Below are positions 48,132-57,734 of a DNA stretch of 64,000 bases, one piece after another. Below the pieces are notes generated by a model. The model made no database searches. It saw nothing but the letters and a program-made list of their open reading frames with translations, and was not told where the DNA came from. Positions within the stretch are counted from its first letter, which is position 1, and each line of letters opens with the position of its first letter. Source of the stretch: Gilliamella apis. GTDB lineage: Bacteria; Pseudomonadota; Gammaproteobacteria; Enterobacterales; Orbaceae. A program made the translations under genes and the position numbers. The stretch covers positions 2,542,001-2,606,000 of the forward strand of contig NZ_CP132381.1 in NCBI RefSeq assembly GCF_030758615.1. The letters are read 5' to 3'.

Positions 48132-49901
48132 TTATTTTTTTCGCATTAATAATGCGTCTTCCCAATTAACCTTTTGTTCTTGTTTATGCTCTTGCTGAGC
48201 TTGTTGTTTTTCATCAGACTGTCCATCTTTTTCTACATTTTCAGATGATCCTGTTTTTTGAGTTTTTTCGATAATATCCGCGTGAATTAACGTCTTAGTC
48301 GCTTTTCTCGGTGGTTTATCTAAAAATGATAGTAAAACTTTAGTGTACTCTGATTCCGGCGTATAAAACACTTTTTCTCGTGAACCTTGTTCAACAATTT
48401 TACCGTCTTTCATAACCACAATCTGATGACATATTGAATAGATTAACGCAAGATCATGGCTAATAAACAGATAGCTAAGGTGATGTTTCTCTTGCAATGA
48501 TTTAAGTAAATTAATTATCTGTTTTTGAATTGTATGATCTAAAGATGACGTTGGCTCATCTAAAATTAATAGTTCCGGCTGCAATATTAAAGCTCTAGCA
48601 ATCGCTATTCTTTGCCGTTGTCCACCAGAAAACTCATTTGGATAACGAAAACGCATTTCAGGATCCAAACCAACCTCTAGCATAATATCAATTACCGCTT
48701 GTTCTCGCTCTGTTTTAGTCAATTTTTTGTGCGTCATTAGACCTTCACTGATGATCTGCTCAACATTAAAGCGAGGATTAAGTGATGAAAATGGATCTTG
48801 AAATACAACCTGAATTCGGCTACGGAATGGTAATAACTTCTTACCAGATAAATTCTGGATAGGATGGCTATCGAATAGGATATCGCCTTTTGATTTTATT
48901 AAACGTAAAATAGCTAGTGCAGTGGTACTTTTACCTGAGCCTGACTCCCCAACAATACCAACTGTCTCACCTTGATGTACCGCAAAACCAATATTATCAA
49001 CAATTTTTTTCTTTTTGCTGCTAAATAATCGTTTTTGAGTAACGACCTCAACATCAAGATGATTCACATTCAGCAATATACCAGGAGTATCAGGTAAAGG
49101 AACCGGTTCACCACTAGGCTGAGAATTTAATAATGTTTGAGTATATTCATGCTGTGGACGCAAAAAGATACGTTGTTTATTATTGAATTCAACAATTTGG
49201 CCATCCTGCATTACCGCTACTTTATCTGCCAATTTTTTTACTATGCCCAAATTATGTGAAATAAATAACATGCTCATATTAAGCTCTTTTTTGAGCTCTT
49301 TGAGTAATTCAATAATCTGTCCCTGAACAGAAACATCTAAAGCAGTAGTTGGTTCATCAGCAATTAATAATTTTGGATGAGTTAAAATGGCCATGGCAAT
49401 CATTACACGTTGCCTCTCACCGCCAGATAACTGATGAGGATAAGAAGCCAGTTTGCTTTTAGGATCTTTAATGCCAACCCGATCGAGATATTGTAAGATT
49501 TCACCTCGAGCCACATTACGTCGCATACCCCGATGTAAAGATAAGACTTCATAAAGTTGTTTTTCAACGGTATGCAATGGATTAAGTGATACCATTGGCT
49601 CTTGAAATATCATACTAATTTCATTACCGCGAATTTTACGCAATTGTTTTTCAGAGACATGTAATAATGATTTATCTTCGAAAATAATATCTCCTGAAGG
49701 ATAAATCACTCGCTCTTTTGATAACAGCCTTAATATTGACAGTGCTGTTACACTTTTACCAGAGCCTGACTCACCGACTAATGCTACTGTTTCTTGTTCA
49801 TTAATATCAAAACTAATAGCGTCAACAACTTGATTTTGTGAATGCTGGCCAGTTTTAAAGGCAATACTTAAATCAATGATAGATAATAAAGGAGAACTCA
49901 T
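48132..49901 (-). CDS. yejF: Peptide/microcin C ABC transporter, fused ATPase YejF
   Basis: 589 residues with two ABC ATPase domains in one chain. Domain 1 (about 5-260) has GESGSGKSVTAL, LSGGERQRVMIA and LLIADEPTTALD. Domain 2 (about 280-530) has GESGSGKSTTAL, FSGGQRQRIAIA and LLILDEPTSSLD. Both sites look catalytic. A C-terminal tail of about 50 residues is rich in Lys, Gln and Glu and makes the protein about 60 residues longer than E. coli YejF. It overlaps yejE by 4 bp and ends the yejABEF operon. Confidence 0.95.
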   Translation of the reverse strand: MSSPLLSIIDLSIAFKTGQHSQNQVVDAISFDINEQETVALVGESGSGKSVTALSILRLLSKERVIYPSGDIIFEDKSLLHVSEKQLRKIRGNEISMIFQEPMVSLNPLHTVEKQLYEVLSLHRGMRRNVARGEILQYLDRVGIKDPKSKLASYPHQLSGGERQRVMIAMAILTHPKLLIADEPTTALDVSVQGQIIELLKELKKELNMSMLFISHNLGIVKKLADKVAVMQDGQIVEFNNKQRIFLRPQHEYTQTLLNSQPSGEPVPLPDTPGILLNVNHLDVEVVTQKRLFSSKKKKIVDNIGFAVHQGETVGIVGESGSGKSTTALAILRLIKSKGDILFDSHPIQNLSGKKLLPFRSRIQVVFQDPFSSLNPRFNVEQIISEGLMTHKKLTKTEREQAVIDIMLEVGLDPEMRFRYPNEFSGGQRQRIAIARALILQPELLILDEPTSSLDHTIQKQIINLLKSLQEKHHLSYLFISHDLALIYSICHQIVVMKDGKIVEQGSREKVFYTPESEYTKVLLSFLDKPPRKATKTLIHADIIEKTQKTGSSENVEKDGQSDEKQQAQQEHKQEQKVNWEDALLMRKK

Positions 49902-50929
49902 TGATATACTCCTTTGTTTGGATCGAATGCATCTCTAATTGCTTCACCAATAAATATTAACAGTGACAATAAGATGGAAATAACTAAAAAAGAACTCATT
50001 CCTAACCAAGGCGCTTGCAAATTATTTTTGCCTTGTAGTAATAATCGCCCTAAAGATGGTGAATCGATTGGTAAACCAAAGCCAAGAAAATCAAGTGCCG
50101 TTAGTGTTGAAATTGAACCACAAAGAATAAATGGTAAAAATGTTAATGTTGCCACCATCGCATTTGGTAGCATATGTCGTAACATAATTTTACTATCGCT
50201 TACGCCCATAGCTTTAGCGGCTCGAATATAATCGAAGTTACGGGTTCGCAAGAATTCTGCTCGAACAACACCGACCAATGCCATCCAGCCAAATAACACC
50301 GTAATACCTAATAACCACCAAAAATTAAGCGGTAAAATACTGGCAAGCAGAATTATCACAAATAGCTCAGGTAAACCACTCCAAATCTCAATAAATCGTT
50401 GTCCTAATAGATCAACTTTTCCACCATAATAACCTTGAATCGCGCCAATTAGCACGCCGATAATGGAGGTGAAAAAGGTAAGAAACAAGGCAAAAAACAT
50501 TGATACTCTAAAACCATAGGCAATGTTTGCTAAAACATCAAACCCAGCATCGGTGGTGCCAAGCAAATGGTTTTTTGATGGTGGTGTAGGGAACGTGCTG
50601 GTTGTGTCATGAATCACTGTATTATGGGTATAACGAAATGGAGGCCAAAGTATCCAACCATCAGACTCAATCTTATTTTGTACCGCCGGATCTAAATAAT
50701 TAGTTTGTGTTTGAAATTGCCCACCAAATTCAGTTTCCGGATAAAAATGGAATATTGGCGAATAATAGTTATTTTGATACTTGATAAATATTGGTCGATC
50801 ATTAAATATAAAATCAGAAAATAGGCTGATTATAAATAATATTGAAAATAACCATAATGAATAATACCCACGTCGATTGCGTTTAAATCGTTGCCAACGT
50901 AGCTGATTAATTGAATAGTGCGTAGTCAT
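49898..50929 (-). CDS. yejE: Peptide/microcin C ABC transporter permease YejE
   Basis: 343-residue inner-membrane permease of the OppC type. The RRGYYSLW N-terminus is followed by a periplasmic loop (FGGQFQTQTNYLDPAVQ) and five or six helices. The ATPase-contacting EAA loop is in IRAAKAMGVSDSKIMLRHMLPNA. Similarity to E. coli YejE is very high through GQRFIEIWSGLPELFVIILL and LDFLGFGLPIDSPSLGRLLL. It overlaps yejB by one base and yejF by 4 bp. Confidence 0.96.
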   Translation of the reverse strand: MTTHYSINQLRWQRFKRNRRGYYSLWLFSILFIISLFSDFIFNDRPIFIKYQNNYYSPIFHFYPETEFGGQFQTQTNYLDPAVQNKIESDGWILWPPFRYTHNTVIHDTTSTFPTPPSKNHLLGTTDAGFDVLANIAYGFRVSMFFALFLTFFTSIIGVLIGAIQGYYGGKVDLLGQRFIEIWSGLPELFVIILLASILPLNFWWLLGITVLFGWMALVGVVRAEFLRTRNFDYIRAAKAMGVSDSKIMLRHMLPNAMVATLTFLPFILCGSISTLTALDFLGFGLPIDSPSLGRLLLQGKNNLQAPWLGMSSFLVISILLSLLIFIGEAIRDAFDPNKGVYQ

Positions 50930-52017
50930 CAGTTGCGAGCCTCAAAGTCAATACGTGGATCGATTATCATATAAGATAAATCTGATAAGAGTTTGGTAAT
51001 AAGCCCAATCAATGTAAATATATACAATGAACCAAAAATAACTGGGTAATCACGCTGAATAATTGCTTCATAACCGAGAAGACCCAATCCATTAAGCGAA
51101 AAAATAGCTTCAATCAATACTGAACCGGTAAATAAAATGCCAACAAATGCAGCAGGAAAACCCGATACAATAAGCAAGGTCGCATTACGAAAAACATGCT
51201 TATACAGAATTTGCCTTTCACTTAACCCTTTCGCTCTGGCAGTGACAACATATTGTTTACGAATCTCATCTAAGAATGAGTTTTTGGTTAACATGGTTAG
51301 TGTGGCAAAACCACTTACTACCATAGCGATAGTCGGTAAGCAAATATGCCATGCATAATCTTTTACTTTGCCCCAAAAATCTAATTGTTCAAAATTATTA
51401 GAAATCAATCCGCGCAGCGGGAAAATATCCCAATAACTGCCACCTGCAAACAAAACAATTAATAATACGGCTAATAAAAAAGCAGGTATTGCATAACCAA
51501 TGATAATTAACGTACTTGACCAAAAATCAAATCTTGAACCATCTTTAACCGCTTTACGAATCCCTAATGGGATTGAGATTAAATAAATGATTAATGTACT
51601 CCATAATCCCAATGAAATAGAAACAGGTAAACTTTTTGCAATTAAACTTAATACTGATTCACTTTTAAAAAAACTGTTACCAAAATCAAACTGGATATAT
51701 TGCTTTAACGTATTGATGTAGCGTTCCCAAAGCGGTTTATCAAATCCATACTGTTTTTCAATCATTGCCACAATTTCTGGATCTAAACCGCGTGCACCAC
51801 GATAATTTGATTCATTTTTTGGTTCGGTCAACTTAGCAGGGCTATTTTCACTGCCAGGCAGCAATACTTGCCCTGCTTGAGGGCCATTCTCTATCATAGC
51901 TAAAGCTTGATCGACGGGGCCACCTGGTGCAATTTGCACAATAAAAAAGTTGATAGTCAAAATGATTAATAAGGTTGGTATAATTAGCAATAATCGACGG
52001 ATAAAATAATTCAACAT
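50929..52017 (-). CDS. yejB: Peptide/microcin C ABC transporter permease YejB
   Basis: 362-residue OppB-type permease. It opens [20 protein letters not shown] and has a periplasmic segment containing [16 protein letters not shown] and [20 protein letters not shown], which is typical of YejB. The EAA loop is [22 protein letters not shown]. It pairs with YejE to form the membrane pore. It begins one base after yejA and overlaps yejE by one base. Confidence 0.96.
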   Translation of the reverse strand: MLNYFIRRLLLIIPTLLIILTINFFIVQIAPGGPVDQALAMIENGPQAGQVLLPGSENSPAKLTEPKNESNYRGARGLDPEIVAMIEKQYGFDKPLWERYINTLKQYIQFDFGNSFFKSESVLSLIAKSLPVSISLGLWSTLIIYLISIPLGIRKAVKDGSRFDFWSSTLIIIGYAIPAFLLAVLLIVLFAGGSYWDIFPLRGLISNNFEQLDFWGKVKDYAWHICLPTIAMVVSGFATLTMLTKNSFLDEIRKQYVVTARAKGLSERQILYKHVFRNATLLIVSGFPAAFVGILFTGSVLIEAIFSLNGLGLLGYEAIIQRDYPVIFGSLYIFTLIGLITKLLSDLSYMIIDPRIDFEARN

Positions 52018-52018
52018 A

Positions 52019-53974
52019 TTAACGTACTCTATTCTTTGTCAAACTAGCTGCTTTGTTTGCATCATACCACCAGCTATCAATACCTATTGCATAAGTTGGC
52101 TGTATGGCTGGTTGCCCAAATTTGTTCCAATATGCATAATAAGTTTTGCTGTTATACCACATTGGAATCATCGGATATTCTTGAGTTAAAATACGATCGA
52201 GCGCTCGTCCCAGTGAAATTAACTCACTTTGATTACCTACATTTTTGATTATTTCAGCAATAATCGAATCAATTGCCTGATTATGTAATCCTGAACCATT
52301 ATAAGAAGAATTTAAATATTCACTTCCCCAAAAAATTATTAAATCTGAGGATGGATAATCTATTGCATTATAATTACGTGGCATCATGTCATAATCACGC
52401 TCACGCATTCTGCGCGTCAATTGGGCATAATCTAATGAAGTTATTTTCATTGTAATCCCCAAACGGGCTAAATTTTGCTGAAATGGAATCGCATATTTAA
52501 TATCATCACCTAGATAAGTCAACAATTCAAACGCAAAAGGTTGCTCAGTTTTAGCATTAATTAACTTACCATCTTTAATGATCCAACCCGCTTCTTCTAA
52601 TAATTTAGCTGCAGTTAATAAGTTATTGCGGTTAAAACCTTGTCCATCACTTTTCGAAATAGTGTAGGCTTCATCAAAAGCTTGCTCGGGAATAATATCT
52701 TTATATGGTGTTAACCATTTAAGTTCTTGTTCACTAGGTTTACCTTTTGCAGCATAAATAGTATTTTCAAAAAAACTAAACGGTCTTTTATAACTATCAT
52801 AATAAAAGGCGTGATTAAGCCATTCAAAATCAAAAGCTAAGGTTATTGCTTGACGAACTCTAACATCTCTAAAAAGATCTTTCTGCAAATTAAACGCTAA
52901 CCATTTAGTATCTACAGCGGTTTCGACGTTTTTTTCTTGCTTTATGATATCCTTTGAATCAAAGTATTTTCCTTGATATTGAGTAAACCAGTTTTTCGGT
53001 TGCCCTTCACCTCGGAAATCGTATTCTCCAGCTTTAAACGCCTCTAAAGATATACTCGTATCCATATAATAATCGATACGTTTTTCATCAAAATTATCTA
53101 AACCTTTATTAACAGGTAAATCTTTTGCCCAATAGTCAGGATTACGCTTATAAACTACATACTGCCCCATTTTATAATCACTAATATAATAAGGACCACT
53201 GCCAATAGGAGGAGTACTTAACGGCTCAGAAAAATTATGATCTTGCCAAAAATGTTTAGGAATAACACGCATACTACCGACAAAAGAAAGTAATTTTTCA
53301 CGATCGGTTTCAGGCAATTCCACCCTAACCCGATAATCATCTATCGCTTTAACATTTATCCCTTTGTTATAAACTCGATATTGTGAAACACCTTCGGTCA
53401 TAAATTTATGAAAAGTAAATTCCACGTCATATGCGGTTATTGGCTTACCATCCTGAAATCGTGCATTAGGATTAATCGAGACTTCTGCCCAACGATAACT
53501 ATCAGAATAAGTAATTGAAGTTGCTATCAGTGGATAAAAGCTGGAAATATCATCGGCTGTTGAGGTAAAAAGAGAATCATATAACGAACCAGAATGGTGT
53601 TCAGGTGCGCCACGACTAGCAAAACGGTTAAAATTATCAAAGGTACCTATTTCATGTAGTTTGATAATACCACCTTTAGGGGCATTGGGGTTCACATATT
53701 CTAGGTGGTCAAAATTTTCAGGATATTTCGGATCACCCAATAACGAAAAAATGGTTTTATGATAAATATGCTCGCTTGGTTGATTCGGTTCAATGCTGTC
53801 AATCGGCTGGGATTCAATGGTCTCAGTTGATGGGTTAGCTTCTACCGTTGTATCTGACAGTAAAGTGATATTTGGTTCTTCTTCGGCATAGACAGTCATT
53901 GAACAAAAGAATAATCCACTCAAACAGCTTGAGATGAATAACTTTTTGATATTTTTTTTTCTTTGACTAATCAT
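52019..53974 (-). CDS. yejA: Peptide/microcin C-binding periplasmic protein YejA
   Basis: 651-residue family-5 solute-binding protein. After a signal peptide (to about residue 30, VYA-EEEP) comes an unusual acidic, Ser/Pro/Glu-rich linker of about 40 residues. Then the binding fold begins: [78 protein letters not shown]. In E. coli YejABEF imports microcin C and peptides. The linker makes it about 45 residues longer than E. coli YejA. First gene of its operon. Confidence 0.95.
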   Translation of the reverse strand: MISQRKKNIKKLFISSCLSGLFFCSMTVYAEEEPNITLLSDTTVEANPSTETIESQPIDSIEPNQPSEHIYHKTIFSLLGDPKYPENFDHLEYVNPNAPKGGIIKLHEIGTFDNFNRFASRGAPEHHSGSLYDSLFTSTADDISSFYPLIATSITYSDSYRWAEVSINPNARFQDGKPITAYDVEFTFHKFMTEGVSQYRVYNKGINVKAIDDYRVRVELPETDREKLLSFVGSMRVIPKHFWQDHNFSEPLSTPPIGSGPYYISDYKMGQYVVYKRNPDYWAKDLPVNKGLDNFDEKRIDYYMDTSISLEAFKAGEYDFRGEGQPKNWFTQYQGKYFDSKDIIKQEKNVETAVDTKWLAFNLQKDLFRDVRVRQAITLAFDFEWLNHAFYYDSYKRPFSFFENTIYAAKGKPSEQELKWLTPYKDIIPEQAFDEAYTISKSDGQGFNRNNLLTAAKLLEEAGWIIKDGKLINAKTEQPFAFELLTYLGDDIKYAIPFQQNLARLGITMKITSLDYAQLTRRMRERDYDMMPRNYNAIDYPSSDLIIFWGSEYLNSSYNGSGLHNQAIDSIIAEIIKNVGNQSELISLGRALDRILTQEYPMIPMWYNSKTYYAYWNKFGQPAIQPTYAIGIDSWWYDANKAASLTKNRVR

Positions 53975-54387
53975 CCTAATTTAGTTCCTGTTTTATCAAC
54001 AATTTATCAAAATAAGATTTTACCCTATTGAGTATTAGAAATTTTTAAACGATTTAGAATACGCTAAATCATACACAGTAAGCTAACTATTTTGCCAAAC
54101 TTCAATCGAATGAGCAAAACCTTATTAATAAACTTAATAATGAACAGCGATTATAACATTAATTGTTATCAATATTTGTTTAAGATATATTCTTTTATAA
54201 AAACAAATTTTTAACTAGATAAGAATAAATCGTCATGATTCATAATAAAAAAATTTTGAGGAACGGGGTTTTTTAGTATAAAAATTTAGCAATTTAATCA
54301 ATATTCTTTTATTATTTTAGAATCATTAATGATACTAAGCTAAATATTCCAACCAGTTAATCATCTAAAATAAGGATATCCGTTTTA
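53975..54387. other. Divergent intergenic region between yejA and cas3
   Basis: 413 bases, strongly AT-rich, with the divergent promoters of yejA and cas3. AAGGA at about 54372-54376 is the likely ribosome site of cas3. I see no open frame, repeat of the CRISPR type, terminator or convincing operator here. Confidence 0.45.
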
Positions 54388-57096
54388 ATGCTTGAATCAT
54401 TCTACAAATATTGGGGAAAATGCCAACAAGGCGATCAGTCAGATAATTATCACCTTTTAGCCTACCACAATTTAGATGTTGCAGCTTGTGGATATCATAT
54501 AGTAAAAAACAATCATTTTAATTCTGCAGAGCTATTTGAGCAGATTGGTTTTTCATCAAATGAGACTGAAACAGCAGCCCTTTGGTTCGCCTATTTTCTA
54601 GCTTGGCATGATATTGGCAAATTCGCTAATGGATTTCAGCAATTATTCAAACACAATAATCCCCATCTCGTCGCCCCAGATCCTGCCAAAAGTTATTTAA
54701 CTCGACATGATTCTCTTGGACACTGGTTATGGAAGAATTATTTAATGCAAGAATCAGAAATCCAATTAGAACATTACAATTATAATATTGACCAAATATA
54801 TAATATTTGGTTATTAATCATGACCGGCCACCATGGCAAGCCGCCAATCTTAGATGCCAAAGGCAACTTAGCATTTAATTCACAAGATAAACAAGCATCT
54901 TTAGATTATATTAAAGCAATTAATAAGTTGTTTATCGTAGATAATCGGTTAGCTGGCTACCACACTAGTTTTTTTGATAAAAAATTTCGCAAAATTCTCA
55001 GCAAATTGAGCTGGTTAATCGTAGCCATAACCGTTATTAGCGATTGGTTAGGTTCCAATGAGCAATTTTTTCCTTTTTGTTCAAAATCAATGGAGTTATC
55101 AGAGTATTGGGCAAACTATGCACTCGCTAATGCTGAAAAATCCGTAGCAACTTTACCTAAAAGATCCTCCATTACTCCTTTTAATGGTATTAAAAACCTG
55201 TTTCCATTTATAGAAAAACCGACACCACTACAACAACAAGCACTATCCTGCCAATTAACCAATATTGGACCTGAATTATTTATTATGGAGGATGTCACCG
55301 GTGCCGGTAAAACCGAAGCATCCATGATTTTGGCACATCGATTAATGGCTGCCGGGAAAGCACACGGTATTTACATCGGTATGCCTACTCAAGCAACCGC
55401 TAATGGTATCTATCAACGAACGGCAGAGGTCTACGGCCAATTGTATCAAGCCGACAGCCATCCATCACTGGTTTTGGCTCATGGTGCAAGTTACATGAAT
55501 CCGACTTTTACTCAAACAATAATTAATTTAGATAATATTAGTCAGCAAAAATATCTCAACAATGATAATTCAGCCAGTAGCGAGTGCAATGAATGGTTTG
55601 TCGATACTCGTAAAAAGTCATTACTGGCGGAAGTTGGGGTTGGTACGTTGGATCAAGCTTTGATGGCTGTAATGCCATTTAAACATCAATCTTTGCGATT
55701 ATTAGGGTTGCGTCATAAATTACTTATTTTAGATGAAGTTCATGCTTATGATAGTTATATGGTAAAACTATTAGAATCATTATTGCATAATCATGCATCG
55801 CAAGGTGGCAGTGCAATTATTCTTACTGCGACTTTACCATTTTTTCTGCGCGAAAAATTGCTTAACGCCTTCTATAGTGGATTAACATCAACACCATCAT
55901 CTTTAACAGTTAATACAGATTTACCTTTTCCTTTATTTACTCAACTAAATCAAAAAAGCTTAGTCGAACAAGCAATAGAAACAAGAGATGAAGTAAAGCG
56001 ACAAGTTAAGATTGACTGGATTGATAATATCAATTCCGGTATAGAAAAAATAAAGAGTACAATTGAGCAAGGAAAAATTATTTGTTGGATAAAAAATAGT
56101 GTGGCTGATGCCATTAGTTTATATCAACAAATACAACAAAATTTGCATCTTGATACTAAGCAAATTTTGCTATTTCATAGTCGTTTTGCTTATTGTGACC
56201 GTTTGGCTATCGAGCAAAAAACTATCGAATGGGCGGGGAAAACTTCAAATCATACAATTCGTACAGGTAAGGTTATTATTGCTACTCAAGTCATTGAGCA
56301 ATCATTAGATCTTGATTTTGACGAAATGATTAGTGACACTGCACCTATTGATCTATTGATTCAACGTGCAGGACGTTTACAAAGGCATGTACGCGATAAA
56401 CAAGGCAATATCAAACCATCTACAGAGCAAAATCGTCCCATTGATGATCGTAACAAACCAATATTGACCGTTTTTGCACCAACGTGGGATGATGATCCAA
56501 GCGAAGATTGGCTAGATAATCCAGAATTTCGCAATACTAAATATGTTTACGTTAATCATGCCTATTTATGGTTTACCCAACGAGTTTTACGTGAAAGAGG
56601 TGTTATAACAATGCCTGAAGATGCGAGACTACTTATAGAAGCTGTTTATCGCCATGATCTTGAACCACCAGAAGGTTTACAAGAAGCTTTTTATCAAGCA
56701 CTAGGACAACAACTTGGCCAAAGCTCACAAGCTAAAAGTATCACATTAAATTTTAATAAATGCTACAGCCGTGAACAATTCAATGGTGAATGGGATAAGG
56801 AAATTGAAGTTTCTACCCGTTTATCAAAGGATAATGTTGATCTTTATTTAGCATATCAACATGAAGATAAAATTCTGCCTTACTCAAGTAGTAGTGAGTA
56901 TGCTTGGGAACAAAGTCATCTTACAATTAGTGCATCTAAATGGGCTAGGGTTAAAAATGACATTCCACAACTTGATCAACAACATCTAGAAAAATTAAGA
57001 CAACAAATACATAGATCTAATGCAATAATTGTTTTAATTAAGTTAGAAAAAGAATCTTCCTTTTATACTAAAGAATTAGGTTTTTATCTTAATTAA
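54388..57096 (+). CDS. cas3: Type I-E CRISPR nuclease-helicase Cas3
   Basis: 902-residue fused HD nuclease and SF2 helicase, full length for type I-E (E. coli 888). HD domain: H26-region AYHNLDVAA, H74-D75 in LAWHDIGKF, H107 in TRHDSLGHWL, H148-H149 in MTGHHGKPP, then VISDWLGSNEQFFP. Helicase: Walker A V303-T309 in DVTGAGKTEA, motif II D449-H452 in LILDEVHAYD, TAT at 480-482, then ATQVIEQSLDLDFDEMISD and LIQRAGRLQRH. An accessory C-terminal domain follows. No frameshift or missing motif is seen. In type I systems Cas3 is recruited by Cascade to shred bound DNA. Here Cascade and cas1-cas2 genes are absent, and a CRISPR array begins 125 bp downstream. Confidence 0.95.
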   Translation: MLESFYKYWGKCQQGDQSDNYHLLAYHNLDVAACGYHIVKNNHFNSAELFEQIGFSSNETETAALWFAYFLAWHDIGKFANGFQQLFKHNNPHLVAPDPAKSYLTRHDSLGHWLWKNYLMQESEIQLEHYNYNIDQIYNIWLLIMTGHHGKPPILDAKGNLAFNSQDKQASLDYIKAINKLFIVDNRLAGYHTSFFDKKFRKILSKLSWLIVAITVISDWLGSNEQFFPFCSKSMELSEYWANYALANAEKSVATLPKRSSITPFNGIKNLFPFIEKPTPLQQQALSCQLTNIGPELFIMEDVTGAGKTEASMILAHRLMAAGKAHGIYIGMPTQATANGIYQRTAEVYGQLYQADSHPSLVLAHGASYMNPTFTQTIINLDNISQQKYLNNDNSASSECNEWFVDTRKKSLLAEVGVGTLDQALMAVMPFKHQSLRLLGLRHKLLILDEVHAYDSYMVKLLESLLHNHASQGGSAIILTATLPFFLREKLLNAFYSGLTSTPSSLTVNTDLPFPLFTQLNQKSLVEQAIETRDEVKRQVKIDWIDNINSGIEKIKSTIEQGKIICWIKNSVADAISLYQQIQQNLHLDTKQILLFHSRFAYCDRLAIEQKTIEWAGKTSNHTIRTGKVIIATQVIEQSLDLDFDEMISDTAPIDLLIQRAGRLQRHVRDKQGNIKPSTEQNRPIDDRNKPILTVFAPTWDDDPSEDWLDNPEFRNTKYVYVNHAYLWFTQRVLRERGVITMPEDARLLIEAVYRHDLEPPEGLQEAFYQALGQQLGQSSQAKSITLNFNKCYSREQFNGEWDKEIEVSTRLSKDNVDLYLAYQHEDKILPYSSSSEYAWEQSHLTISASKWARVKNDIPQLDQQHLEKLRQQIHRSNAIIVLIKLEKESSFYTKELGFYLN

Positions 57097-57220
57097 TTTA
57101 ATCCACATTTAAAAAGTAATAATTCTATCTTCTAATAAATTGATTAAAATTTAAACCAATAAAATCGGTAAAAAATGACAACTGTATATTTCAATTATAA
57201 AACAATTAGTTATAATTAGA
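57097..57220 (+). promoter_or_regulatory. Probable CRISPR leader, with an IHF-like site
   Basis: 124 bases between the cas3 stop and the first repeat, very AT-rich. The degenerate repeat is at the far end of the array, which places the leader on this side. A match to the IHF consensus (on the minus strand AATCAATTTATTA) lies at 57133-57145; in E. coli IHF bends the leader for spacer acquisition but binds closer to the first repeat. In DNA this AT-rich the match may be chance. Confidence 0.45.
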
Positions 57221-57432
57221 GTGTTCCCTATATACATAGGGATAAACCGCGGATAGCATCAATATTAAAAAACTAGAATCTGTGTTCCCTATATACATAG
57301 GGATAAACCGGTAATGGTAAAGACATATTTATATACCCGTGGGTGTTCCCTATATACATAGGGATAAACCGCCCAATTAGGGCTTTTGGTGCCTCGGTTG
57401 GATGTGTTCCCTATACATATAGGAATAAACAA
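57221..57432 (+). CRISPR. Minimal type I-E CRISPR array: 4 repeats, 3 spacers
   Basis: 29-base repeats at 57221-57249, 57282-57310, 57343-57371 and 57404-57432, separated by three spacers of exactly 32 bases (57250-57281, 57311-57342, 57372-57403). The period is 61, as in type I-E. The first three repeats are identical. They open GTGTTCCC and close GGGATAAACCG, the same frame as the E. coli I-E repeat, with an AT-rich palindrome TCCCTAT/ATAGGGA around a 4-base loop. The fourth repeat is degenerate in its centre and last bases, marking the leader-distal end. The spacers differ from each other and I recognise none of them. Confidence 0.96.
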
Positions 57433-57464
57433 AGAGTTAGCAATTAGTTAGAATCAAATATTAA

Positions 57465-57698
57465 TTAGCTTTGATTAACCAAAGCCAAAATATTTTGGAT
57501 GGCTGTTTTAGCTTGATGGCTATTTTTCCAACATGATGATCCTGTTAGTAAAGCACCTTTGTTAAGAATTTCATCTAACGAGGCATTGCGTAATTTATCA
57601 AAAGAATCAAGTTGCATCTCTTCAAGTCTTTCAATAATTTTAGTGCCAACAAATTTTAATTCTAATAATTGTTGGCGTTCGGTTTCTGAAAAGGCCAT
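57465..57698 (-). CDS. Small helix-hairpin-helix domain protein
   Basis: 77 residues. LKFVGTKIIERLEEMQLDSF is a helix-hairpin-helix-like unit (the usual GxGxx is GTKI here). FDKLRNASLDEILNKGA and LLTGSSCWKNSHQAKTAIQ follow, resembling small HhH proteins found alone in many proteobacteria. It is likely to bind DNA or another protein, but no role is known to me. It starts 36 bp after the ClbS-like gene on the same strand, so the two may be co-transcribed. It converges on the CRISPR array, with its stop 33 bp from the last repeat. Confidence 0.65.
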   Translation of the reverse strand: MAFSETERQQLLELKFVGTKIIERLEEMQLDSFDKLRNASLDEILNKGALLTGSSCWKNSHQAKTAIQNILALVNQS

Positions 57699-57734
57699 TT
57701 TTTCTGTCCATTTTAAAAAATTGTTATGATGTTA

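Noticed and set aside
53975..54387. A Fur box or second CRISPR-like repeat in the yejA-cas3 gap
   Set aside because: The partial AT-rich palindromes near 54150-54170 match the Fur consensus at too few positions, and no repeat unit is seen.
57211..57216. TATAAT just before the first CRISPR repeat as the array promoter
   Set aside because: It ends 4 bp before the first repeat, so transcription would start inside the repeat, and no good -35 box is spaced to it. Such hexamers are frequent in DNA this AT-rich.
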